Positions 9,423-17,558 of a stretch of 50,591 bases of DNA are shown piece after piece; the first letter of the stretch is position 1; the number at the start of each line of letters is the position of its first letter. This stretch comes from an uncultured Lachnospiraceae bacterium (GTDB taxonomy: Bacteria > Bacillota > Clostridia > Lachnospirales > Lachnospiraceae). The stretch is from contig CATJBQ010000106.1 of the NCBI GenBank assembly GCA_949738465.1, positions 1 through 50,591 on the forward strand. Direction: 5' to 3'. The position numbers and the translations under genes are program-made. The notes beneath the pieces were generated by a model that saw nothing but the letters and a program-made list of their open reading frames with translations, searched no databases and had not been told where the DNA came from.

Positions 9423-9731
9423 TGATTGGCAAATGAGGGGGGCAAGGCTGTGAGGGCAAAGGGCGCAAACGGTGTTCCGACTTGCTCCGGCTTTGAATCT
9501 AAGTGCTTCTAAATGTTCTGGGGGTGTGGTGTTGGCTGCCGGACGCAAACGCCCTCTATGCGCCTTCCATGGCGCAGATCGGGCTTTCGGCGGCGTCCAT
9601 GCCGCCGAATTGCTGGGCTGCGACAGAACATTAAGAAGCACTAAGATTCTCCGCAAGTCGCAATTCGGAACACCGTTTGCGTCCTTTGCCAATCCCAGTA
9701 TTGGCACGCCTCATTTGGCAAGCGTTTTTTT
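9423..9731 (+). ncRNA. Candidate structured non-coding RNA (element A), about 300 nt
   Basis: The segment lies between a sigma-A-like promoter (-10 at 9411-9416) and a run of seven T at 9725-9731. Its two ends can pair: 9426-9438 against 9709-9721, 12 of 13 positions. Inside this, 9455-9480 pairs with 9665-9690, then 9495-9520 with 9624-9649 (24 of 26 positions). The centre has two short hairpins: GCGCC/GGCGC at 9560-9575 and a perfect 9-bp TTCGGCGGC/GCCGCCGAA at 9586-9609 with loop GTCCAT. This is far more pairing than chance. I recognise no known RNA family. The alternative is a palindromic mobile element with no RNA function, since a second copy lies inverted nearby. Transcription is inferred only. 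Confidence 0.4.
9455..9690 (+). repeat. Palindromic repeat element, copy A
   Basis: An imperfect inverted repeat of about 235 bp, with a core (9486-9660) that matches copy B at roughly 85-90 percent by eye in the opposite orientation. Outer arms 9455-9480 and 9665-9690 are complementary to each other but differ from the arms of copy B. The core can be read as an open frame in both copies, but the differences mostly change amino acids, so a protein is unlikely. Confidence 0.9.
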
Positions 9732-9743
9732 ATCGCTAACCCT

Positions 9744-9900
9744 GCCAGCCACCTCTCAAAAATATACCCGTAGCCTTCGCTGGCCACCACGTTGCTCACC
9801 AGCCACCACATTGCTTGCTAGCCAAAGCGCTTCCGCAATAATTCTAAATAATACCGCCAGCCACCACCTTATCTAACTACCAAAGAATGACGCCAGCCAC
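9744..9900. repeat. Irregular CCAGCCAC repeats
   Basis: Copies or near-copies of (G)CCAGCCACY begin near 9744, 9780, 9799, 9855 and 9892 with uneven spacing of about 20-56 bp. They fill the space between the two palindromic elements. The spacing is too irregular for CRISPR and no coding role is apparent; they may be decayed copies of a short repeat. Confidence 0.45.
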
Positions 9901-9937
9901 TACTACTGAGGGCTTTTCATAACTGAGATTGGCAAAT

Positions 9938-10157
9938 GGGGCAACTGGTATCCCTCTCAGCGACTGTGGAGAATCTTAGTGCGTCTTAATGTTCTGCCGC
10001 AATCCAGCAATTCGGCGGCATGGACGCCGCCGAAAGCCCGAACCGCGCCACGGATGGCGCGTAGAGGGCGTTTGCGTCCGCAGCCAACACCAACGAAGCC
10101 AGAACATTTAGAGGCTCTTAGATTCAAAACCGGAGCAGAGAGGGATACCAGTTGCCC
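9938..10157 (-). repeat. Palindromic repeat element, copy B (inverted relative to A)
   Basis: The same core as copy A but on the opposite strand. Outer arms at 9939-9958 and 10138-10157 form a perfect 20-bp inverted repeat whose sequence differs from the arms of copy A. Next inward are the GAATCT...GTTCTG arms at 9971-9996 and 10100-10125 (22 of 26 pairable). The two GC-rich central hairpins are conserved. It begins 28 bp after the stop of the last permease gene, so in that direction it would form a very strong stem in the operon's 3' region. No T-tract follows it. TTGGCAAATGGG at 9929-9940 repeats the sequence found at the 5' border of copy A. Confidence 0.9.
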
Positions 10158-10184
10158 ACCACAGTCTATCAAAACCCCCCCTCT

Positions 10185-11120
10185 TTAGTTGGCCATCCCG
10201 CTCATCGAAATACTTTTGACCAAATGCTTCTGGCACACCACCACCAGAACCAGCATCGGCGCAATCATCAGCATGATCCCTCCATAAGTCACATTCCCGG
10301 CGCTGCTGCCCATCATTCCGTCCAGCTTCAGCAGCCTGCTGCTGACCAGGGAAATGTCCGGGTAGAAGGCTGTGGCGTAGGATGAATCGGTCCAGGTCCA
10401 GCAGAAAGCGAACAGGAATACCGTAATCATCAGGGACTTGCACTGAGGCACCGCGATGGACAGGAAGGTGCGTAAGACCCCGGCTCCATCGATATAAGCC
10501 GCATGTTCCAGGTCGATGGGCATCTGCAGGAACAGCATCCGCATCAGGAAAATGTACAATGCCTGCTTGAGCCCTAAGCCTGTCAGGGACAGGATATAGT
10601 AGGGCGCCAGCGTATTAATCAGGTTGATTTTCAGGCTTCCCAGGCCAAAATACCGGAACAGGAAGTACTCCGGAAGCTGCAGCACCGTCCCCGGCACCAG
10701 CATCACCACAAACAGCAGCACCGTCAGCAGCTTTTTGCCCCGGAATTCGAACCGTGCCAGCCCGTAGCCGATCACCATACTGGAGACCATCTGCAGCAGA
10801 GCAATGCTAAAGGCAAACAGCAGGGAACGGGCCGCCGCCCCCTTGGCCAGCTCCAATAGCTCCGCCGCCTTCTTCCAGTAAAACAGGGACCAGTTTTTAG
10901 GGATCATGGACACCGTGTAGTCCCGAAAGTCCTCCTGGGACATACAGGCGTACAGGAAATACTGGATCAGCGGCTTTACAATCACATAGCAGAGACCCAC
11001 AATCAGGATCAGCCGCAGGATGCGGATCAGCCACGCCGCCGCCACCCGGCGGAGCCTCTGGGGATCCCTCCAGTCCGCCCGGCGCTTCCCTGCTGCCCCG
11101 GCAATTTTTCTTTCCTTCAT
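10185..11120 (-). CDS. Carbohydrate ABC transporter permease (MalG-type)
   Basis: A 311-residue inner-membrane permease with about six helices. The N-terminus is basic (KERKIAGAAGKRRADWRDP), then a first helix ILRLILIVGLCYVIVKPL. The cytoplasmic EAA-type loop reads HAAYIDGAGVLRTFLSIAVPQCK; this is where the ATPase docks, although the usual EAA is replaced by HAA. The C-terminus ends SISMSGMAN, like many MalG-type proteins. I take ATG at 11120, just after the TGA of the upstream permease, rather than the earlier in-frame start at 11153 that would overlap it. It forms the second permease pair with 11125-12042 and probably works with the binding protein at 7902-9371. Confidence 0.9.
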   Translation of the reverse strand: MKERKIAGAAGKRRADWRDPQRLRRVAAAWLIRILRLILIVGLCYVIVKPLIQYFLYACMSQEDFRDYTVSMIPKNWSLFYWKKAAELLELAKGAAARSLLFAFSIALLQMVSSMVIGYGLARFEFRGKKLLTVLLFVVMLVPGTVLQLPEYFLFRYFGLGSLKINLINTLAPYYILSLTGLGLKQALYIFLMRMLFLQMPIDLEHAAYIDGAGVLRTFLSIAVPQCKSLMITVFLFAFCWTWTDSSYATAFYPDISLVSSRLLKLDGMMGSSAGNVTYGGIMLMIAPMLVLVVVCQKHLVKSISMSGMAN

Positions 11121-11124
11121 CTTC

Positions 11125-12042
11125 TCACCCCCTTCTTCCGTTCCGGCCTGCAAGCTTTATGACCCCTGCCCCGATCAGGATGCAAAAGCCCACCACCATA
11201 AGGTACAGCACATTCATGGCCGCCGCAAAGGACAACTGGTTGTTGACAAACTCCTGGGTCGAAATATACTCATAGATCGGCGTGTCGGTGGCAGTAAAAA
11301 TACTGATCAGCGTGTATACACCGCAGATAATGATCTGGGGCACCACCGAGGGGATCGTGATCTTCCAGAAGCATTCCCAGGCGGAGCAGCCCTCCACCTT
11401 CGCCGCCTCGTACATGGAATCTGGAATCTCCTGCAGGGCCGCCAGCAGCACGAAGATCTGCATTCCGGCGGAACGGATGATCTTGTTCAACCCGGACGCC
11501 GCCGTGACCACCACCGAAATCAGCCCCTGGCCCACATCCACCTGGCTTAAGAGCTCCTGTAAACCCGCCCCCTCGCCGCCGGTTAAGGCGTTGCCCATGC
11601 CGCTGACGGTCATGATGGACACCCAGTTGTTCTGGACATAAGCGATCACACCGGTGGACACCACCACCGGAATGAAGAAGATCATCCGCGCCAGGGTGCG
11701 GCCCCTAAACTTCTGGTTCAGGATGGAGGCCACAAGCAGGCTGAAAATTAAGATCACCGGCGTCTGCACCAGCGTGCTGCTTAAAAGCTCCACCAGCATC
11801 CGGTTAAATTTGGGATCCTCCAGCAGGGCCTTCCGGTAATAGGAGATCCCCGTAAAATTCAGGGCATAGCCCCCTCCTCCCGTCAGAACCTGGATCTCGC
11901 TGAAGGAAAAGCAAAACAGGTTCACTAGGCACGGCAGAAAGATCAGCAGCAGCCCCAGGATAAAGGGCAGGGTGAACAGGTAGCCTGCCCGGTCCCGCCT
12001 CGTCATGGCATGTTTTTTTCTCTTCCTCTTTGGCTTATTCAC
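11125..12042 (-). CDS. Sugar ABC transporter permease (MalF-type)
   Basis: A 305-residue permease with about six transmembrane helices, starting with a very basic stretch (KPKRKRKKHAMTRRDR) and the family's typical GYLFTLPFILGLLLIFLPCL helix. The cytoplasmic coupling loop is YEAAKVEGCSAWECFWKITIPSV, a clear EAA motif. It starts at GTG 12042 and overlaps the end of the DUF5696 gene by 8 bp, so the two are translationally coupled. It forms a heterodimer with the next permease. No ATP-binding subunit is encoded nearby; a shared ATPase is expected. Confidence 0.9.
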   Translation of the reverse strand: MNKPKRKRKKHAMTRRDRAGYLFTLPFILGLLLIFLPCLVNLFCFSFSEIQVLTGGGGYALNFTGISYYRKALLEDPKFNRMLVELLSSTLVQTPVILIFSLLVASILNQKFRGRTLARMIFFIPVVVSTGVIAYVQNNWVSIMTVSGMGNALTGGEGAGLQELLSQVDVGQGLISVVVTAASGLNKIIRSAGMQIFVLLAALQEIPDSMYEAAKVEGCSAWECFWKITIPSVVPQIIICGVYTLISIFTATDTPIYEYISTQEFVNNQLSFAAAMNVLYLMVVGFCILIGAGVIKLAGRNGRRG

Positions 12043-14623
12043 CGTCCCACCCCCTTACAATCTCATAGCCTCCGGCCTCCACGGAAATACCCTTCCACTC
12101 CGCCTCCCGGCCCGTCTCATTAAAAATCACCGCCGTATCCCCATATTCCAGCAGGTACAGTCCCTCCGAAAGGATCTGGTAATCCGTAAGCGCCCCCTTG
12201 GCCCGCAGGGCGGCAAGCTCCTGATGCTCCCTCCAGAAATCCAGGATTTCCGTATACACCACCGTAAAGGCCACCGGCTGCTTCCGCTGATACTGGCCCA
12301 GGGACTCCAGGGCCGCCTTGTCGGTCACGCAGGAATAACAGGGATCCGCACCGGACAGGAGGGAATCAAAACGGGCCTTATCGGGATTCCGCGCCATGTT
12401 GAAGGCCTCCCCCGCATAGCCTGTGCTCCCCTGAAGCACCAACTGGTAAAAAGGAACCGAAAAACTCTCGGAGGGAAAACCGGAATCCGACAACGGCATA
12501 TTTAAAATATGGTCCACATGTCCCAGCACATAAGCATTTCCCACGTCGCACATCACCGGACGCCCCTCTCCCAGAAGCTCCAGGGAGGCCAACAGCGCGC
12601 CGATGGTCTGGGTCCGGTCGTACGCATCCTGCTCCGAAAAATCCGATACCAGAAGCTGTCCGGCCCCGGCCAGAGAACCGTACATATGTTCTGTTCCCTG
12701 TTTTTTCCACAGCTCCCCGGAAAAATCTGTCGCCAGACTCTCGTAAAGCTTTGGGGAAACCAGGTAGCGTACATACTGATGATCCTCATCCTTTCCGGTA
12801 ACCAGGTTAAAATCGCTGACGTCCGCCAGCGTCTTATCCAGCCTGCGCACCGCGTCGGAGGTGGAGGAAAAGCCGTCGAATTTCTCATCCCGGTACACCT
12901 CCAGAATATCGTCCTCCAGATACAGCCCGCCGCCGGTCTCATGCAGAAGCTCTGCCAGCGCCGTCAGCTCCTCCATGGTTCCCACTTCAGGCGCTAAGGA
13001 AAATCCCTCCGTCAGGCCGTGGTACAGGCCGCCTTCCCGGCCATATCCCCTAAGGCGTACCTGGATATGGTCCACCCCCTCCTCCTTTAGGGCCTCCACC
13101 GCAGCGTAGATCTCTGCCAGGGTGGAGAGCACCACCTTTTTATCATAGGATATTCCCAGGAAGGAGGCCGGCTCCGTCACATAGCCGGTAAACTCCAGAT
13201 ACAGGCTCCGCTGGCTTTCCCCCTCCGGCACAATCTTTCCTTCCTCCACCAGACGGCTCCGGTAACAATCTGCCATATCCCAGATCCCCGCCCCGGGCTG
13301 TAGCAGCACATATTCCACCAAAGGCCGCTCCACGTTCCTTTCCGGGGCGAAGATGGCAAGCTCCAGGGTGGATTTGCGCATCACATAGCTGTCGGTGGCC
13401 CGCAGGGCAAATTCCGCGCCGCCATGACCGATATATTCCGTATTTCCTGCCCGGCTGGCGTTCACCGTGGCCGCCGCTGCCGAGCCCTCAATCAGGCCCA
13501 GCCAGCTTCCCCGGCTGCTGCTGTAGCCCCACAGGGGCAGCACCGCGTTTTTCCCGATCACCGCACTTAGCTGGTTCCTGCAGGAGGGATCGTTTCCATA
13601 GATCCTCTGGGTATAGCCGCCGTTATCCGCAGGGGCAAGCTGCATCACCGACCCGGAGCCGTCCGGCAGGAGGAAGAAGCCCTCCTCCTCCGCCACCACC
13701 CCGCAGTGAAAGCTGGGCAGCACCGACACCGAATACAGGGTGTACTGGCTGTTGGCCGACGCGATCCGGTCGCTCAATACCTCCGCCGAGAAGCCTGTTT
13801 CCGTCAGCCGGTATTCCACCGGGACGGTAAACTGCATGGGCAGTTCTTCCTCATCCAATACAATTCCAAGCTCCTGTAAGTCCGCCTGGTACTGCTCCCC
13901 GCTATAGCCCGCTCCCTCGATATATTTGTTCAGGGCCATCCGGTCCGCCTCGCTTAAGTTCCCCAGCACATAGACGCCATGATCCTTTGCGTAGGGGTAG
14001 CGGGCCTGAACCTCTTTGGCCTCGGCGGTGGCGCTGCCCGCAGGGTAATATTTGTACATCAGTTTTACTTTGAACATATCCGTGGAGCTTAAGTTCCCGC
14101 TGATCTCCTCAAACAGCCCCTCACTTAAGATCTGGGGCGCAAAGGGCGGCGTCGCTAAAAGCTGCAGGGTATAGTAAACCCGGATGGCCTCCCCGTCCGT
14201 CAGCACCCGGTAATTGCCGTAGGCCACCGAATGCTGGCTGGAATTCAGCTCCATTTTCTGGCTCTCGGGATCATAGTAGCTGACGACCAGCTCCGAACGG
14301 CTGCGTTCATCCAGGGGGATCTGTGCGCCCGTAAGCTCCTCTGTCACCGCCGACTGGTACCTGGCCCCGGTCTCATGATCCTGGATGGTAAAATGCGTGG
14401 TGGACGCATCCATCTGCAGGGTCAGCCGGTCATTGGAAAGGGATACCTCCCCCTGCTCCACCGCCTGAAGGAGCGTATCGTCCCCGCTGGCCTCCTCCTC
14501 CCTGTACCGGCTGCTTTCCTGTACCCCCGTCTGGCCGCAGCCCAATGGCAGCGCCAGCAGGATCAGTCCCGCCGCCAGGAGAAAAATTCGTTTCTTTCCT
14601 GTCATATCCTTATCCTTTCCCAT
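12035..14623 (-). CDS. DUF5696-domain lipoprotein, probable extracellular glycan-active protein
   Basis: An 862-residue exported protein. The signal sequence ends at LPLGC (Cys29), a slightly unusual lipobox with Pro at -3. Residues of about 50-430 look all-beta, as in the N-terminal sandwich of several retaining glycosidases. Residues of about 460-790 alternate strands and helices like a TIM barrel, with strand-end acids in YLEDDIL, LLVSDFSEQDA and PVMCDVGNAYV. The last 60 residues (YGDTAVIFNETGREAEW...) resemble the small C-terminal sandwich of GH31/GH36-like enzymes. No enzyme activity is known to me for this family, so glycoside hydrolase is an inference from shape only. GGAGG lies 9 bases before the ATG. 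It sits 3 bp after the YIP1 gene. Confidence 0.75.
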   Translation of the reverse strand: MGKDKDMTGKKRIFLLAAGLILLALPLGCGQTGVQESSRYREEEASGDDTLLQAVEQGEVSLSNDRLTLQMDASTTHFTIQDHETGARYQSAVTEELTGAQIPLDERSRSELVVSYYDPESQKMELNSSQHSVAYGNYRVLTDGEAIRVYYTLQLLATPPFAPQILSEGLFEEISGNLSSTDMFKVKLMYKYYPAGSATAEAKEVQARYPYAKDHGVYVLGNLSEADRMALNKYIEGAGYSGEQYQADLQELGIVLDEEELPMQFTVPVEYRLTETGFSAEVLSDRIASANSQYTLYSVSVLPSFHCGVVAEEEGFFLLPDGSGSVMQLAPADNGGYTQRIYGNDPSCRNQLSAVIGKNAVLPLWGYSSSRGSWLGLIEGSAAAATVNASRAGNTEYIGHGGAEFALRATDSYVMRKSTLELAIFAPERNVERPLVEYVLLQPGAGIWDMADCYRSRLVEEGKIVPEGESQRSLYLEFTGYVTEPASFLGISYDKKVVLSTLAEIYAAVEALKEEGVDHIQVRLRGYGREGGLYHGLTEGFSLAPEVGTMEELTALAELLHETGGGLYLEDDILEVYRDEKFDGFSSTSDAVRRLDKTLADVSDFNLVTGKDEDHQYVRYLVSPKLYESLATDFSGELWKKQGTEHMYGSLAGAGQLLVSDFSEQDAYDRTQTIGALLASLELLGEGRPVMCDVGNAYVLGHVDHILNMPLSDSGFPSESFSVPFYQLVLQGSTGYAGEAFNMARNPDKARFDSLLSGADPCYSCVTDKAALESLGQYQRKQPVAFTVVYTEILDFWREHQELAALRAKGALTDYQILSEGLYLLEYGDTAVIFNETGREAEWKGISVEAGGYEIVRGWDGE

Positions 14624-14626
14624 GCC

Positions 14627-16705
14627 TTACAGCCTCCGATACAGCAGCTCCCGGTAAATACTGTAGACAAAATTCACCAGGTCGTCCACCAGGTTGAACA
14701 CCATCAGGGCGATAAACACAAGCAGCGCCATTCCGACAATCGTAAGGATCATGGTCAGAATCCCCTTCCCCGGCAGATAGTCATGGGTCATCATCATGCC
14801 GAGGAAGATCAGCGCAGCCACCCACAGCATCAGAATCGTCCGGATCGTCGTATACAAAAAGGCTTCCTGTCCGCTCAGCACATGGGACAATACAAACAAT
14901 ACCAGACCGCCGGTCACATAAGGCCGCAGGGCCGCCGCCATGGCAATATAGATGTCCTTCATGGTGCCCTTGCCGTCCATCAGGGAGGTAAAGCACCAGT
15001 TTCCCACGCAGTAGCAGGCCATCAGCACCACCGCCATCAGCAGAGACATCAGCGCATCCACGTCCTCCGGCTGCCCGTCGATAAAAAGGTATCCCCCAAA
15101 CTGCACGTTCATCAGATAAACCAGCAAAAACAGCAGGATCGTCACACTAGCAGTCAGAAGGCTTCCCCGCTTCTCCCGCTTCAGGCACCAGAACCCATCG
15201 ATGGGATGGAAGGCACAGTACCGTTCATAAGCCAGCTCCCGGGCCAGTCTGCTGCCTTTTACGCGGGCCGCCGCCTCTGTCTTAAGCCACACCTTTTTAT
15301 AGAGGAGCCAGAGGGCAATCAGTACCGCCGCCCCCAGCAGAAGCTGCGGGTAATAGTCGTAGAGAAAGCTGCTGCGGCCGGCCCGGAAGGCCTCGGAATA
15401 ATCCTCCTTGCTGCCGGCCCTCTGGGAATACTCCATGGCTCTCCCATAGGATTTTTCATACAGGGCCAGCTTGCCTAAGGACCGCACCGCCAGGATATAA
15501 CTGCTGCAGTGATCCAGCACATACTCCCACTGGGTCCTGGCCTCCTCATATTCTCCGGTACTCATGGCCTGATCCGCCGCCAGGATGGCGGCGCCAAAGG
15601 GTGTCTGCTCATAGACATTAACCGTTCCCGTCACCGTATCGGCCACCAGCAGCCGGCTGCCCATCAACTCGATGGCCACCGGAGAATTGGTGGTTCCCGC
15701 CTGGGCTCCGTTCCTTCCAAAAGCAAACATATGTTCCCCCTGGGAATTGTAGGCAAAAATATGGCCTGCATAGGCGTCCAGGACATAATAGACGCCGTTT
15801 TCCGAGACACAGACATCCACGAAGGCCGACCGCATCTTCTCATAATCCGTATCCCCGATGGGGAGACCCTTACTGCTGTTTAAAATATCCTGTCCCTTAA
15901 GGTTCAGCCGTGTGACAGGCTGCACATCCTCTGAGCGGGTGGTGGCATACAAAAAACCGTCCGCATCAAACACCACCGCATTGTACTCGGTGGGAACGCT
16001 CTTAAGAAGCGCCGCCCGCTGCTCCTTTGTCATAAAAAACTTCCACAGCTCGTCCAGGAAATTGGTGGTCACCTCCGGGGCCCCCACGAAGGACTGGAAT
16101 TCCCCTTCCCCATCCAGCACCACAAACCCGCTGTTAATGCCCCGGGCCACCACATACATCTGCCCGGTGATCCCCACCGCCAGGCGGATGGGCTGGTAGC
16201 TGTAGCCCTCCCCAAGCTGTTTGATGACGGGCTTATCGAAGCAGCGGAGAAAGGAATGATCCTTCGCCGAAAAGGTCACAATCCGGCTGTTTCCCGTATC
16301 TGCCACGTATACAATCCCGTCCCGGACACAGACGCCGCTGGCCCCCGAGAGGGCGTCGGATGTCCCGTCCCGTTCAAAGGCGTTCAGGATGTATTCCGTC
16401 TCAAGCTCCTCATTCATCACCACAATCCGGCTGTTTTTGCTGTCTGCTACGTAGAGCCGCCCATCCTCCTGGCAGTAAAACAGGTCGGTAAGCTCCCCGA
16501 ATTTTTCACCGGTGAGGCTGTCTTCGCTGATCTGCCCTGCATAAGTATAGGGGCTTAAAATCGCCACCGGCTCGTCGTTGTCATACACATAAGAATCATA
16601 CAGGGTATCCCGGTTGGAGGAGGCCCCCAGCGCCGTAAGGACGGGGGAGGCCAGCAGCAGCCCTGCCAGCAGGATACCGGTACAGATTTTTCTTTTTTTA
16701 CTCAT
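14627..16705 (-). CDS. NHL-repeat propeller / TPR-like / YIP1-family membrane protein
   Basis: A 692-residue protein with an unusual architecture. A signal sequence (residues 1-27) leads into a propeller with NHL-type repeats: VADSKNSRIVVM near residue 88 and VADTGNSRIVTF near 135, with further blades to about 370. A short helical TPR-like stretch (GEYEEARTQWEYVL, EKSYGRAMEYSQRA) follows at about 385-435. After one membrane helix (LLLGAAVLIALWLLYKKV) and a cytoplasmic link of about 40 residues comes a YIP1-like bundle of four to five helices to the C-terminus. The propeller is therefore outside and tethered by a polytopic domain. It sits between the two permease pairs, 6 bp after one and 3 bp before the DUF5696 gene, which suggests a role in the same import machine. 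No biochemical role is known. Confidence 0.8.
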   Translation of the reverse strand: MSKKRKICTGILLAGLLLASPVLTALGASSNRDTLYDSYVYDNDEPVAILSPYTYAGQISEDSLTGEKFGELTDLFYCQEDGRLYVADSKNSRIVVMNEELETEYILNAFERDGTSDALSGASGVCVRDGIVYVADTGNSRIVTFSAKDHSFLRCFDKPVIKQLGEGYSYQPIRLAVGITGQMYVVARGINSGFVVLDGEGEFQSFVGAPEVTTNFLDELWKFFMTKEQRAALLKSVPTEYNAVVFDADGFLYATTRSEDVQPVTRLNLKGQDILNSSKGLPIGDTDYEKMRSAFVDVCVSENGVYYVLDAYAGHIFAYNSQGEHMFAFGRNGAQAGTTNSPVAIELMGSRLLVADTVTGTVNVYEQTPFGAAILAADQAMSTGEYEEARTQWEYVLDHCSSYILAVRSLGKLALYEKSYGRAMEYSQRAGSKEDYSEAFRAGRSSFLYDYYPQLLLGAAVLIALWLLYKKVWLKTEAAARVKGSRLARELAYERYCAFHPIDGFWCLKREKRGSLLTASVTILLFLLVYLMNVQFGGYLFIDGQPEDVDALMSLLMAVVLMACYCVGNWCFTSLMDGKGTMKDIYIAMAAALRPYVTGGLVLFVLSHVLSGQEAFLYTTIRTILMLWVAALIFLGMMMTHDYLPGKGILTMILTIVGMALLVFIALMVFNLVDDLVNFVYSIYRELLYRRL

Positions 16706-16711
16706 ACACCC

Positions 16712-17557
16712 CTACTCCTTCATTCCTGAGGCGGCCATGGTCTTAAGCACCTGGTTCTGGCTGAAAATAAAAACCAGAATCGGCACCGACATCATCAGGA
16801 CCGTAACGGCTGCCGATACCCCGGCCCGGGACAGCCCGGAGGCGGAGATCTGTCCCATCACATAGGACATGGTCTTTTTTTCTTCACTGTAGATCAGCAC
16901 ATTGGGACTGCTGTTCCATAGAGCCTGCACCGAGAGCAGAATGGCCGTGCACCAGGCCGGCTTCACATTGGGCATCACAATCCGCCAGAACACTCCCCAC
17001 TCGCTGGCCCCGTCCAGCCGGGCCGCCTCCAGCAGGGAATCGGGAATGGACTGCTCCATAAACTGCTTGATAAGGTACAGGCTTAGGGTGGAGCCTAAGG
17101 CAGGCAGGATAATGGCCCACAGGGAGTCCACCATCCCTAAGTTGGACATAATGATATAGCTGGGGATGGCCGTCACCGTGGCGTTAAACATCAGCGCCTT
17201 GACGATCAGGGAAAAAATCCGATTCCGCCCCGGAAAGCGCAGCTTACAGAGGGCATAGGCCGCCATGGAGCCAAAGATTACATTTCCCAGGGTCCCCACC
17301 ACCGTAATGACCACCGTATTCATCAGATACCTGGAAAAAGGCACCAGGGTCCCCGCCATGGCCTGGAACATATCCCTGTAATTTTTCAGGGTAGGATTCT
17401 TCGGGAACACCGTGGGCGGGAACTTCCACAGCTCCGTGACACCCTTTAAGGAATTTCCGATAATCAGGATCATGGGAAAGGCGCAGAAGAAGCCCATCAC
17501 CAGGATAAAAAGGAACAGCAGCACCGTGCCCCCCTTGGAGCGGTTCAATCTTTTCAT
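16712..17557 (-). CDS. Carbohydrate ABC transporter permease (MalG-type)
   Basis: A 281-residue permease with about six helices, beginning MKRLNRSKGG and a first helix TVLLFLFILVMGFFCAFPM. The EAA loop is LLEAARLDGASEWGVFWRIVMPNVKP and the C-terminus reads NQVLKTMAASGMKE, both classical for MalG. I chose ATG 17557, preceded by AGGTGA; a GTG three codons upstream (17566) is possible and would overlap the previous gene by 8 bp. It pairs with the permease at 17559-18467 and the binding-protein fusion upstream. Confidence 0.92.
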   Translation of the reverse strand: MKRLNRSKGGTVLLFLFILVMGFFCAFPMILIIGNSLKGVTELWKFPPTVFPKNPTLKNYRDMFQAMAGTLVPFSRYLMNTVVITVVGTLGNVIFGSMAAYALCKLRFPGRNRIFSLIVKALMFNATVTAIPSYIIMSNLGMVDSLWAIILPALGSTLSLYLIKQFMEQSIPDSLLEAARLDGASEWGVFWRIVMPNVKPAWCTAILLSVQALWNSSPNVLIYSEEKKTMSYVMGQISASGLSRAGVSAAVTVLMMSVPILVFIFSQNQVLKTMAASGMKE

Positions 17558-17558
17558 A

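Noticed and set aside
9472-9876. Open frame of 134 codons across element A, and a similar one of 71 codons across element B
   Set aside because: The two frames give alike peptides only because the DNA cores match. Most differences change amino acids, the frames lie in strong palindromes that are open on both strands, and neither has a ribosome site.
9744-9900. CRISPR-like array of CCAGCCAC motifs
   Set aside because: Units are about 9 bp with spacing from about 20 to 56 bp, no conserved repeat of 23 bp or more, and no cas genes nearby.
9372-10184. Insertion sequence remnant with a transposase
   Set aside because: Inverted repeats are present, but no transposase motif or fragment is seen in any frame, so only a non-coding palindromic element can be claimed.
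14231-15478. 415-codon open frame on the plus strand
   Set aside because: It is antisense to the DUF5696 and YIP1 genes, has no ribosome site and gives a His/Gln-rich composition typical of a reverse frame in GC-rich DNA.
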